A stretch of DNA of 64,000 nt from assembly GCA_026168455.1 (NCBI GenBank), contig CM047431.1, forward strand, positions 28,585,569 through 28,649,568, written 5' to 3'. Source of the stretch: Theocolax elegans (Eukaryota > Arthropoda > Insecta > Hymenoptera > Cerocephalidae). The notes beneath the pieces were generated by a model. It was given only the letters and a program-made list of their open reading frames with translations. It was not told where the DNA came from and ran no database searches. Below are positions 53,261-62,574 of the stretch, piece by piece. The stretch's first letter is position 1. The number at the start of each line of letters is the position of its first letter. Position numbers and translations under genes: made by a program.

Positions 53261-54802
53261 TGTGACGTTGCACCGGCACGTCACTAGTAATTATGCACTC
53301 GATTATAATTCATTTAGTTATTGCCTCGACGGAACCGATTCCGGAGGCAAGTTATTCGCGAACCGGGAGAGAGGCTACTACGCACGTGTTGGCCATGTTG
53401 TCAGCTGCTGCGCGCGATCCTGCGCGCGCGTTGACAGGGCCACCTCGCGTAGCTATACCCTCAGCGGCCCCTACCGTGTAATGGAGAACTCGCACGAGGG
53501 ATTACCGGTAACCCAGACATCTCCTTCACGAGTAACGAAAAAGGACAGTAATAGACAATGATGGCGAAAGTTAAGACTTACTTTTATGTACTATGAATAT
53601 TAAAGGCGCGATTACATGAACGTACGAGTTGATTTAGATAACTGTAATTGTTGGCATTGGCGATTTGATAATTATGATAATTTATTAGTGTTTAATACTG
53701 CTTTATTTTATGATATTACTTATATATAAGATAACATTAATTTAATCGGGTTAATTAATATTAATTTCCAATTCATTGGTTGGATTACTTGCAATTCGCG
53801 GTTACGTGATTAATTGATAAATTGATCATCAGCGGCGCTGTAATTAATGACGCATGCTCATTAAAAATATCATCGAAGGATAGCCTACTGCAGTTCTCTT
53901 TTTATTCTTTTTATTATTAGTTGAGGAGTGGGGGAGGTTTCTGATACTGCAATGTGGCGCTGATGGTGGAGGCTCGCTATTCACCTTTAAGTCGAGTCTG
54001 CAATTGCAGTTCGATGATAAATAATTTGTGACTTTGAAACTGCCGCTCGTGACGTCATTCTTTTTGCAAGGAAATAAATCCTTGAATTACCAATCACGAG
54101 GAATCAACCACCGTTGGAACTGAGGAGGGGAGGCTTGGGTTGGATAACAAAAGGGAAAATTTGCGCCTTTTTAGTCAGTCGATTTCCTACCGGTCTACTG
54201 GATACTTAATCCAAAGCAAGCTGATTGCTATTAATATTCGTTATTACTTAATTATAATATTAATTTTCGATCATCATGGTAAAGAGACAGGTGATTATTT
54301 AATTAATTTTATATATTGATCGGTATAGTTTCTAGTCATCGACGTCTAATGCACTTACCATAATGTGCAATTCGTCGGTACTAGTTTGCCACATGGTTGA
54401 GCGGAAAGTGCTCCCGGAGACGCACCCTTGGTAACAAGGAGTCGCGCCCGGAGACGCGATCTCCAGCCACCATATTAACTATTCTAACCCAAGCCATACG
54501 TTCTTGTTCGGTGTTATCAGTGTTGAGATTTTTCATTTGATTTATAACATTTATTATTCGATATAAATTGTATTACCGATTATTATGTAGTAAGTTGTTC
54601 ATTGATAATGTAATAAACGTTAATTTCATGTATATCCGTTTAGTTGATTACAATGCCAATATCCCCCTTGTTATCTCTCTCTACTATTAGTCCGGGATAT
54701 TAATTTTTAGTAATGTTTATTTTTGCTCGTCATTCATTTGTTATATTAAACTAATCGTTACTAATACTTGTTTTACATGTTTTTATAAAAAGTAACATTA
54801 CA
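53261..54802 (+). repeat. Gypsy element G: 5' LTR (1,542 bp)
   Basis: Begins TGTGACGTTGCACCGGCACG and ends AACATTACA, with the primer-binding site four bases on. 53,261-54,687 matches 62,575-64,000. I counted five base differences by eye (for example GCTACTACGC/GCTACCACGC, GGCGAAAGTT/GGCGATAGTT, GGAAAGTGCT/GGAAATTGCT), near 0.35%. Contains AATAAA near 54,074 and a second near 54,610. The 99-codon frame at 53,262 is present in both LTRs and is not taken as a gene. Confidence 0.95.
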
Positions 54803-54956
54803 AAAATGGCGCCCAACGTGGGTTGTTGTGTTAGTTGTTGTGTTAGTTGTTGTGACTAGTTATTGTCGTTGTGAATGTTTAGAGTGTTTCCCGAAAGGAC
54901 GGTTTAATAATTTTGATTTCCTTGTTTCTTTTTTGTCTTTCGCGAGAACCGGTAAA
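54803..54956 (+). other. Gypsy G leader
   Basis: Holds a direct repeat (GTTGTTGTGTTAGTTGTTGTGTTAG type). The frame is open upstream of gag from 54,828 but has no ATG before 54,957, so I place the start there. Confidence 0.6.
54807..54822 (+). other. Gypsy G primer-binding site
   Basis: TGGCGCCCAACGTGGG starts four bases after the LTR. TGG pairs with the CCA end of a tRNA; I cannot name the tRNA with certainty. Confidence 0.85.
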
Positions 54957-57077
54957 ATGACGACGAGAAGTGGGTTGGGAAAAGATTGTCCGGAGTCGTT
55001 AAACGATTACGCGACGCGGATGGCGAGTTTGATTACGGGAAATAGGAACGTAGCGACGATATGGCGGAAAATCTACCGATTACCGGACGACGCGATACGT
55101 AATAAGATTGACGAATACGAATTAAGTAATAAAGGGTCGATCGAACAGGTGCGAGATCGCGTGTTTCGTTTCGAGGCGAAAACGGTATCCAGGAGACTCG
55201 ATGTGCCATGGTGTACCGTATGGGATAAAGAGGGCGGAGATTTGCCGGAGGGTATTATAGAAAAGGATTTAAATTTCGACCCAACGGATATGTTAGGAAT
55301 GGCCAAACGAGGTAAAAGTATGGATAAATCGGTAGGGACTCGTGACGATATCGAATCCGAAACGGAATCGGACCTCGAGGATTTACCGCGAAATCGAGCA
55401 CCAAAGAACTCGAGCACCATGTTGTCGGAAGAAAATATTAAGGAGAACGTCGCGTCGTTGTGGGAGAAACGGTTCGGGAATATTGAGCGAAAGGTAGATG
55501 AATTGACGGAAATGCTGTTCGCGTTGGGAAAAGCGTTAACCGCGAATGAAAGTCATGTACCCAAGCCGATAACCAAGTCTAAAACGTCGTGTTCGAGCAG
55601 ATCGTCGTCGCCACACACGGGAAGCTCGTGGCAACAGACAAAGCGGAAGACGCCAGCCGGAGGAATTAAAAATGGCACGCCTAGAACTCCGAATAAATCG
55701 GGATTTTCGAACCCTAAAACCGAGAAACGTGTAAAAATCGCAAATAAACAAGAAGATAGGAAAAAATCTATTGATGATACGTACTCGGATAGCGTGTTTT
55801 CAAGTGAGGAACCGACTCAACATATTAGCGAACTGCAAGACGGTAGGGGCCCTAAAAGGAAAGTTAAACGTAAGACGCGAAAAACGAGTGCTCGCAAAAC
55901 GAACAGCGAAATTAGACCCAGTCTGACTCCTAGAGCGCAATATTCGAGCTCCGATGCTAGTGATCGTGAGAACGTATTGTCGCCCGGAGTCAGAAACGGA
56001 AAACAACGGTTAATAGCGATCGAGACACGCAACAAGTATATCAAATCGTTGCAAGCGTGGCAATTATGGTTTTTGGGTGATGAACAGAAAAAGGGACCCG
56101 AGGAATTTCTCCGACGGTTAAAAGTATGGCGACGGACCACCGGGATAACGGATGCTGATTTAATGGATGTATTGTCGGCCATTTTAACGGATTCGGCGGG
56201 AAGATGGTTCGAAGCGTTAGGCGCGGAAATTGCCACGTTTAAACAATTCACGAAAGCATTTCACTATCGGTTCATGAAGCGGTTAGACTACAATGATATT
56301 TTGGAGGAATTGTATAGACGGAAGCAAGGCGACGGGGAAACAATTTCGAATTTCTTAGCGTGTTTTAAAATCATAATTAGCAAATTTAAAGAACCTCCGT
56401 CGGATGAGCAACAGCTGCAACTAGTTATTCGCAATCTCCGGTCAGATTATCGAATGTTTGTCACGCTCCGTCGTGCGAAAAATGTCTCGGAAGTAGAGCG
56501 ATACGGCCACGAATTCGAACGGCTTAAAGAACTAGATGTTCAACAAATGTCTAACAGAACAAGCCGTATCGGAGGAGTCGCATGGACGGGAGTACCCAAG
56601 GCGTCGCGCGTGAAAAATGTGGCGATGGTAGAATTAACGGGCGATAAAGAAACAAGCGCGATGGATCTAAGTAACAAATCCACGGTACGACGGGGAAAAC
56701 GGAGTCAGGAAAGAAAAACGGATACGGAAGTAGCCCTCGTGCAAGACGCGTCGAGTTCGCGTAAACAGCCAGTTGATCGGAATGGCACCGTGAATGCGAA
56801 AATCGAGACTAAAGAAAAAAGGCTATCGGAAAACGGTGATCAACGACTAACGATGAAATCGAGCAACGGTGGTAACGTTTGTTACGAGTGCGGGCAAAAA
56901 GGTCATTATGCGCGCGACTGCCCTAAACGTTTCTGTGAATACTGTAAGAAACAGGGCCACCGAATTAAAAATTGTTTTTTAAGACCTCAATCGAGTAATG
57001 ATAAAAATAACGAGAAACGCTGTTTGGGGTGTAAGAAACCCGAAGCGATAAGACGTGCGTTGTCGGGAAACGAATAA
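54957..57077 (+). CDS. gag: Gypsy G Gag polyprotein
   Basis: 706 codons from the first in-frame ATG (MTTRSGLGKDCPESLNDYAT). The N-terminal part is charged. A basic region covers about residues 200-340 (KRKVKRKTRKTSARKTNSE). The retrotransposon Gag core is around residues 365-520 (LQAWQLWFLGDEQKKGPEEF, DSAGRWFEALGAEIATFKQF, FMKRLDYNDILEELYRRKQG). Two CCHC knuckles lie near residues 642-673 (CYECGQKGHYARDC and CEYCKKQGHRIKNC). It forms the particle and binds RNA. The stop TAA (57,075-57,077) is two codons after a slippery site; a fraction of ribosomes should shift to make Gag-Pol. Intact, no stop or frameshift. Confidence 0.92.
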   Translation: MTTRSGLGKDCPESLNDYATRMASLITGNRNVATIWRKIYRLPDDAIRNKIDEYELSNKGSIEQVRDRVFRFEAKTVSRRLDVPWCTVWDKEGGDLPEGIIEKDLNFDPTDMLGMAKRGKSMDKSVGTRDDIESETESDLEDLPRNRAPKNSSTMLSEENIKENVASLWEKRFGNIERKVDELTEMLFALGKALTANESHVPKPITKSKTSCSSRSSSPHTGSSWQQTKRKTPAGGIKNGTPRTPNKSGFSNPKTEKRVKIANKQEDRKKSIDDTYSDSVFSSEEPTQHISELQDGRGPKRKVKRKTRKTSARKTNSEIRPSLTPRAQYSSSDASDRENVLSPGVRNGKQRLIAIETRNKYIKSLQAWQLWFLGDEQKKGPEEFLRRLKVWRRTTGITDADLMDVLSAILTDSAGRWFEALGAEIATFKQFTKAFHYRFMKRLDYNDILEELYRRKQGDGETISNFLACFKIIISKFKEPPSDEQQLQLVIRNLRSDYRMFVTLRRAKNVSEVERYGHEFERLKELDVQQMSNRTSRIGGVAWTGVPKASRVKNVAMVELTGDKETSAMDLSNKSTVRRGKRSQERKTDTEVALVQDASSSRKQPVDRNGTVNAKIETKEKRLSENGDQRLTMKSSNGGNVCYECGQKGHYARDCPKRFCEYCKKQGHRIKNCFLRPQSSNDKNNEKRCLGCKKPEAIRRALSGNE

Positions 57078-60000
57078 AGGAGGACGCAGACCGGTCTACT
57101 GCTCCTCGAAATAATGAAATAAGACCACGGATTGATTGTAACGATAATCACATGGGAAGGATTGGATGCGACGTTTCGTTTGCTCATCCTTCAACGCAGG
57201 AAGAGGCGGCTCGATGCGGCTCTCAGCTTGCTCGCCGCCCGTCCATTAACAATCTACCGGATAGACAAGTAGTTATCGCGGACGTGCATCGCTCGAACGA
57301 GGACGAGATTCGAGATACGGATAGATTAGACCCGCAAGATTTACAGAGAATTCGAACAGCGGTCGACGAGTTTCGCAAAGGCTTAACTAAACCGACGCCG
57401 GGGAATGGGTTGAATCCGTGTGCAAACGATTTTTATCCACGCATTGGGCGTGCCGTTAGTCTTCGCGCTGAGTCCGTGCTAGATCCAGGCGCTCTCTTTG
57501 TAGGGGGAGGTGGGTCTGCACAAAGTGCAGAAGATCTAGATAAAATCGAAAATGCCTATGATGTAGAAATTGCGGATGCCGTGTCGGATGATAGACAGTA
57601 CGTACAAATAATTATCGAACAAGAACCATATCGCGCTTTGGTCGACCCGGGAGCAATGGTGTCGCTCATCGGGCCAAAGGTAGCAGATAGGTTTAAACAT
57701 CGGTTAAAGGATTCGTCGTCCCAAATTCGGTCGGTAACCGGTCATCTTTCGTCGGTTAGAGGCACGTTGCAACTAACGTTAGAGGTACTGGGTGCAGTAG
57801 GCACGATCATGGCTAGAGCCACGGAAGTACCGGGACATGATGTCGTGCTCGGGATTGACTTTTGTAAAGAGTTTGCCATAGAAGCAAATTACCAATTGGG
57901 ATGTTGGCGTAGTCGTGACGGGCCATGGGTTAGCTTTTATAACGAATCGTTACCGGATGCAGTAAATAAAATTTACGCGGAGTGCGCCGGATTATCGGAA
58001 CTTTGTGAGCCGGAAAAAGAAGCGGTGCAAAAGTTAGTTTCGCGATTATTACCCGAACAGCCGCAGGGTTTCGGTTTTACTAGTTTAATCGAACATGCGA
58101 TTGACGTGCAGGGAGCGGAACCGGTAAAGCATAAACCGCGTAGGTTATCACCGATTATGTGGAAAGTAGCGCACGATGAAGTACGGAAAATGTTAGACAA
58201 CGATATTATTGAGAAATCGTGGAGCGAATGGCGTAGTGCACCGGTAATTGTTAGGAAACGGGACGGGTCTTTTCGATTTTGTGTGGATTATCGAGACCTT
58301 AACAAGGTGACGCGTAAAGATGCGTATCCGAGTCAAAATATGGATGGTATTTTAGATAAGCTACGTAAGGCGCGATACATAACGAAAATCGATTTAAAAC
58401 AAGCTTACTTTCAAGTAAAAATGGAGGAATCGAGTCGTGCGTATACAGCGTTTGCAGTGCCTGGCTCGGGGCTTTGGCAATTTAAGCGAATGCCGTTCGG
58501 ATTAACGAATGCGCCGCAAACATTCCAAAGATTGGTAGACGGACTTTTTGGACCCGAAGTAGAGCCGTATATCTTCGCGTATCTCGATGATGTAATTGTC
58601 GTGACCGAAACGTTCGAGGAACATTTGAAATGGCTCGAGTTTGTGATTAGGAAGTTAACGGATGCGGGATTGACAGTTAATCGTGATAAGTGCGAATTTT
58701 GTTGCTCCCAGGTCTCTTATCTGGGTTATCTACTAGATCGGGAGGGATTACGTACCGATCCGGAACGCGTTGCCCCAGTCTTGGAATACCCACCACCTAA
58801 AAACGTGAAACAGTTGCGTCGGTTCTTAGGGATGGTTGGTTGGTATTCACGGTTCATCGAGAAAGATTCGGAAATTAAATTACCGTTGCTTAGGTTACTT
58901 CAAAAGAAAGTAGCGTGGCAGTGGACCGAAGAGCAACAGGAGGCGTTCGAAAAGTTAAAGCTAGCTCTGACACGGGCACCGGTTTTAGCTAGGCCTGATT
59001 TCAGCCTTCCATTCACTGTGCAATGCGATGCCAGTGATTTCGCGATAGGCGCGGTGTTAACGCAGTCGTGTGATGATGGTGAGCATCCCATCGTATATAT
59101 TAGTCGTGTACTAACTCCGGCAGAGAAGAATTATACTACCACCGAGAAAGAGTGCTTAGCGGTTAAGTGGGCAATTTTAAAGTTAAGACCGTACCTCGAA
59201 GGCTATCATTTTACCGTGATAACCGATCATAGTTCTCTACGGTGGTTACATAATCTTAAAGAGCCGTCGGGACGATTAATGCGCTGGGTGCTCGAGCTTC
59301 AACAGTGGGACTTTGACATCGTGCATCAAAAGGGAGCAATGCATCATGTACCGGATGCATTATCGCGGGGGTTTGACTTAGAAATTGCGACATTCGAAAA
59401 CATCGAAGACGAATGGTATATCAGACGAATGAGGGAGGTGGTCGAACGTCCTAATAAGTATCCGCAATGGAGGGTTGAAAATGGATTACTTTATCGATAT
59501 AGGAAAGATGAATTGATAGATCCGATTAGTTGTCCCGAGATAGGATGGAGGTTAGTCGTGCCGTGCGAATATCGTGACAGGGTAATTTCTAATGCTCATG
59601 ATGAGGCCTCGGCTGGTCATATGGGTATAGAAAAGACGTACGATCGAATCGCTCGCGAGTATTACTGGCCAGGTATGTGGCATGATATTTATGCATTTAT
59701 CGCGCAGTGTCAGTTATGCCAGCAGTATAAACCAATGCAAACCGGTCGAGTGGGACTAATGGGTAGTCGTAATATCGATAGACCGTGGGCGGTAGTCGCG
59801 GCGGATATAATGGAATTCCCTCCAAGTAAGAACCGTTGTAAATATCTCTTAGTTTTTCAAGATCTGTTCACTAAATGGATTGAATTAAAGCCTCTTCGGG
59901 TAGCGGACGGGAAGTCGGTTGCACGGGCGTTTGAGGAGTTAATCCTTTTTAGATGGGAGACTCCGGAGTATTTTCTGACCGATAATGGTACGGAGTTTAT

Positions 60001-60706
60001 AAATAAGCATTTGCTCGACACACTCCGCGAATACGGGGTAAAGCATGTAACCACTCCACCGTATTACCCACAAGCGAACCCAGTCGAACGATCGAATAGG
60101 ACGCTAAAAACGATGATAGCCATGTTCGTGGAGTCTGATCATCAAACTTGGGATCTACATTTACAAGAGTTCCGTAACGCAGTGAATACGGCGGTTCAAT
60201 CCTCGACAAAAGTCTCTCCTGCGTTTTTGAATTACGGCCGGCACCCGCAACCTTGTAAAAGTCTTCGTCGTGACGTCGAGACTATTGATCGGAAATTGAT
60301 ACAATCTCCCGAAATATGGGCGGATCGAATGCGCCGTCTTGATGCCTTGCGCGATTTAGTTTCAAAGAACATCGAACAAGCTAACCGACAACAGGCGAAG
60401 CGTTATAATAAGGGACGTAAAACGGCTCAGTTCCAAGTCGGTGACTTAGTATTGCGAAGGAACTACGCTCTGTCAAAGGGATCGAGTAATTTCGCGCGTA
60501 AGTTAGCGAAAAGATTTAAAGAGCCGTACGAAATAGAGAAGGTTATTGGATCGGATGTATATTTATTGAAGCGTAAAGATAAACGTGAGAACCCGAAAGT
60601 GCATGTGTCCCAGATCCGTAGATATGTTCCTCCTCGCAAGTACTTGTTATCGTGTTGTCGTTCCAGTGTGGTGTTGGACGAATGGCTATGTAGACGTAAA
60701 AATTGA
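57035..60706 (+). CDS. pol: Gypsy G Pol: protease, RT, RNase H, integrase
   Basis: Open in the -1 frame from 57,035; the ATG at 57,152 is not needed if made by frameshift. Positions from 57,152: protease near residue 164 (ALVDPGAMVSLI, D-P-G in place of D-T/S-G); RT from about 312 (SPIMWKVAHDEVRKMLDNDI, RKRDGSFRFCVDYRDLNKVT, active site AYLDDVIVV near 475); RNase H from about 620 (VQCDASDFAIGAVLTQ, TTEKECLAVKWA, TDHSSLRWLHN, VPDALSR). The integrase has zinc finger HDEASAGHMGIEKTYDRIA and CQLCQQ, core ADIMEF, LTDNGTEF, NPVERSNRTLKTM with Asp and Glu about 35 apart, then a GPY/F-like FKEPYEIEKVI. No break. It resembles the MDG3-like group; ends TGA at 60,704. Confidence 0.95.
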   Translation, partial: ETRSDKTCVVGKRIKEDADRSTAPRNNEIRPRIDCNDNHMGRIGCDVSFAHPSTQEEAARCGSQLARRPSINNLPDRQVVIADVHRSNEDEIRDTDRLDPQDLQRIRTAVDEFRKGLTKPTPGNGLNPCANDFYPRIGRAVSLRAESVLDPGALFVGGGGSAQSAEDLDKIENAYDVEIADAVSDDRQYVQIIIEQEPYRALVDPGAMVSLIGPKVADRFKHRLKDSSSQIRSVTGHLSSVRGTLQLTLEVLGAVGTIMARATEVPGHDVVLGIDFCKEFAIEANYQLGCWRSRDGPWVSFYNESLPDAVNKIYAECAGLSELCEPEKEAVQKLVSRLLPEQPQGFGFTSLIEHAIDVQGAEPVKHKPRRLSPIMWKVAHDEVRKMLDNDIIEKSWSEWRSAPVIVRKRDGSFRFCVDYRDLNKVTRKDAYPSQNMDGILDKLRKARYITKIDLKQAYFQVKMEESSRAYTAFAVPGSGLWQFKRMPFGLTNAPQTFQRLVDGLFGPEVEPYIFAYLDDVIVVTETFEEHLKWLEFVIRKLTDAGLTVNRDKCEFCCSQVSYLGYLLDREGLRTDPERVAPVLEYPPPKNVKQLRRFLGMVGWYSRFIEKDSEIKLPLLRLLQKKVAWQWTEEQQEAFEKLKLALTRAPVLARPDFSLPFTVQCDASDFAIGAVLTQSCDDGEHPIVYISRVLTPAEKNYTTTEKECLAVKWAILKLRPYLEGYHFTVITDHSSLRWLHNLKEPSGRLMRWVLELQQWDFDIVHQKGAMHHVPDALSRGFDLEIATFENIEDEWYIRRMREVVERPNKYPQWRVENGLLYRYRKDELIDPISCPEIGWRLVVPCEYRDRVISNAHDEASAGHMGIEKTYDRIAREYYWPGMWHDIYAFIAQCQLCQQYKPMQTGRVGLMGSRNIDRPWAVVAADIMEFPPSKNRCKYLLVFQDLFTKWIELKPLRVADGKSVARAFEELILFRWETPEYFLTDNGTEFINKHLLDTLREYGVKHVTTPPYYPQANPVERSNRTLKTMIAMFVESDHQTWDLHLQEFRNAVNTAVQSSTKVSPAFLNYGRHPQPCKSLRRDVETIDRKLIQSPEIWADRMRRLDALRDLVSKNIEQANRQQAKRYNKGRKTAQFQVGDLVLRRNYALSKGSSNFARKLAKRFKEPYEIEKVIGSDVYLLKRKDKRENPKVHVSQIRRYVPPRKYLLSCCRSSVVLDEWLCRRKN
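57065..57107 (+). promoter_or_regulatory. Programmed -1 frameshift signal between gag and pol
   Basis: Heptamer GGGAAAC at 57,065-57,071 in the correct phase (G GGA AAC), then an 8-nt spacer GAATAAAG that contains the gag stop, then a hairpin: GAGGA (57,080-57,084) pairs with TCCTC (57,103-57,107) and, after a one-base bulge, GCAG (57,086-57,089) pairs with CTGC (57,099-57,102), with one more A-T pair possible; loop near CCGGTC. After the slip, reading continues GKRIKEDADR straight into pol. Confidence 0.9.
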
Positions 60707-62310
60707 TCTTATACATAAAATTATACAGAGAACTATCTAGTTTGGACGAGCTGGAGCAGGAGTGCCAACGAGAATGGGCGTTGGCCACCGCACTTGGAGG
60801 AGCGGTACCCCCGATGCCAGGGGAGGTTATTCCACCCGAACGAAGGTGGGTGCTTCCGACTACCCCGTACGAATTGCCGCCTATTCCCCATTTGAATGAG
60901 GGATTGACCGCGGCTCGGGTTCGCCCACGCCTGACGGGAGATGGTGAGGAAGCGGCAGAACCTTCCACTGCACCGGAGGGTGTTGCAGATGTGGCCGAAA
61001 CCGAGGAACGCCGAGAGGGGCCGATCGTCGAGGTAATCTCTTCCTCCATGGAAGATCTGTTCGACGGGGTAGCGCTGGACAGTCAGGACGCCCAAATGGA
61101 GCTGGAGGAATGGGTGGAGGGCTTCGAAGTCCCAGCAACACCGAGGACTGAGCCGGATGGCCTGCCGGACCCACCTCAACTGGCCGAACCCGAGTTTCCA
61201 TTCGAGTTAGCTGAGCAGGCTCCTACGCAAACTGGGGATGAGGAGGACGAGAACTGGGACGAGGCCATCTCGGGGTCGTATCTGGATTATCTGCCGGTTC
61301 CACAGATGCCGGTGAGACGCTCCCGCCGAAGACGCCGAAGAAATCGCTCCCCGAGTCGACGACACCTGACGATGGACGACTACTTCGGCACCTTAGTCAC
61401 TCCACCTGATTCCAGAGATGGTTCACCGCTGCCAGGGCCGGCTAATCTAATCCGATCTCGACGCTCCGAGTCACCGGAGGTACGGCCTACCGTCTTATCC
61501 ACGGTGGTCGTGCCAACTGGTTCGACTTTGCGACGCGCAGATCGGTCAGAGGAGTCTCCTCGGACTACTGGAGTGCAGTTCGACAGGTTGGTACCTCTTC
61601 CGACGGATCCGGAGATTGATCCTCCACCTCGTGCGTGCATAAATTGTTGGCGGTTCGGGCACATTCGCCGAAATTGTGACCAGCCCCGAGACCATATGTA
61701 TTGCTATAATTGTGGTCGACTAGGAGTAACATTAAGAACCTGTCCTAGGTGTGCTCCAGTACATCGTGCGCCTGAGGAGAGGAGATCGGTGGAGGAGGAG
61801 GGTGATTCGTCGGTGCCGGTGTCGAGAGGTGAAATTCTCGCTGCGGGTGCTGACGATGAACCATCTACTCATGCCGATCTTCTTGATTCAGCTGACGCCG
61901 AGGTATTGGAGACTCCGTTGCCGCCTCCGACGCAATCAGCTGGTGAGACTAGTGAACCAGCTAAGAAGAAGAAAACCAGGCGAGGCAAGCGAAACCGACA
62001 GCGAGGACAGACAAAGACGACGGCACCCAACACCATCACGTCCCTGGCGGTGCAGACGTCCAATCCTCCGGAGGTGGAGGTGTTATCCACCCCGGCCGCA
62101 CACCTCAACCTTCCTCGATTGGTGGCGTTGCAGCGGTTGTCCCGGTCCTTACAGGGGAGCGAGGTCATGCTCCGGGCTCGGGTCCTGCGAGCGGCGGTCG
62201 ATTTGCCGGCGATCCAAGCTCTACAAGAGCTTGTCGACTCGTTGGTCGATCTTCCGGTTGTCGAGCGGGATGCGATCCTGGGGACGGCTTTGCTTGAACC
62301 GGTTCAGTAG
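60700..62310 (+). CDS. Gypsy G third ORF: zinc-knuckle protein in env position
   Basis: The frame opens at 60,700 just before the pol stop, in the -1 phase relative to pol. The first ATG is at 60,814 (MPGEVIPPERRW, 499 aa), yet the codons before it (YRELSSLDELEQECQREWAL) look coding. Acidic, Pro-rich first half; Arg tract SRRRRRRNRSPSRRH near 61,325; knuckle CINCWRFGHIRRNC at 61,636; a second Cys set CYNCGRLGVTLRTC, with Val where His is expected, then CPRC; basic KKKKTRRGKRNRQRG near 61,965; Leu-rich end (ALQELVDSLVDLPVV). No signal peptide, membrane segment or cleavage site, so not an envelope. GC content appears higher than in pol. Probably a nucleic-acid-binding accessory protein; family not recognised. 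Confidence 0.8.
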   Translation, partial: KLILYIKLYRELSSLDELEQECQREWALATALGGAVPPMPGEVIPPERRWVLPTTPYELPPIPHLNEGLTAARVRPRLTGDGEEAAEPSTAPEGVADVAETEERREGPIVEVISSSMEDLFDGVALDSQDAQMELEEWVEGFEVPATPRTEPDGLPDPPQLAEPEFPFELAEQAPTQTGDEEDENWDEAISGSYLDYLPVPQMPVRRSRRRRRRNRSPSRRHLTMDDYFGTLVTPPDSRDGSPLPGPANLIRSRRSESPEVRPTVLSTVVVPTGSTLRRADRSEESPRTTGVQFDRLVPLPTDPEIDPPPRACINCWRFGHIRRNCDQPRDHMYCYNCGRLGVTLRTCPRCAPVHRAPEERRSVEEEGDSSVPVSRGEILAAGADDEPSTHADLLDSADAEVLETPLPPPTQSAGETSEPAKKKKTRRGKRNRQRGQTKTTAPNTITSLAVQTSNPPEVEVLSTPAAHLNLPRLVALQRLSRSLQGSEVMLRARVLRAAVDLPAIQALQELVDSLVDLPVVERDAILGTALLEPVQ

Positions 62311-62574
62311 CTGCAGCGTCGGCTTGAGGGGAGGGGGGGGAGGGGGTTTCCAGGGCTAGTGCGGGTAAAGGGGGATATGGACATTTGTGACGGAACACTC
62401 GAGACGAACGATTACTTCGGTGATGGTGAGTTCATCTATTCTTGATTTTGTACTTACATCGGTAATAGATATGATAGATATATGCCTTTTCATTATCATG
62501 GTACTACGAATATACTTGCGTGAATGAAACCAGTAATGACTCTGGAGAGTATTCCTGGTTTGGTAAGGGGGTAT
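62311..62574 (+). other. Gypsy G 3' untranslated part with two purine tracts
   Basis: A 21-base purine run with long G blocks lies at 62,326-62,346. The tract next to the LTR is GGTAAGGGGGTAT (62,562-62,574), which should prime plus-strand synthesis. The first run lies about 230 bp from the LTR and could be a second priming site or a G-quadruplex. Confidence 0.65.

Noticed and set aside
53262..53561. 99-codon frame in the gypsy G 5' LTR and its twin in the 3' LTR
   Set aside because: Present in both LTRs only because these are copies; no domain recognised and the position is regulatory DNA.
60700..62310. Third ORF as an env gene
   Set aside because: No signal peptide, transmembrane segment or furin-like site; instead zinc knuckles and basic tracts.
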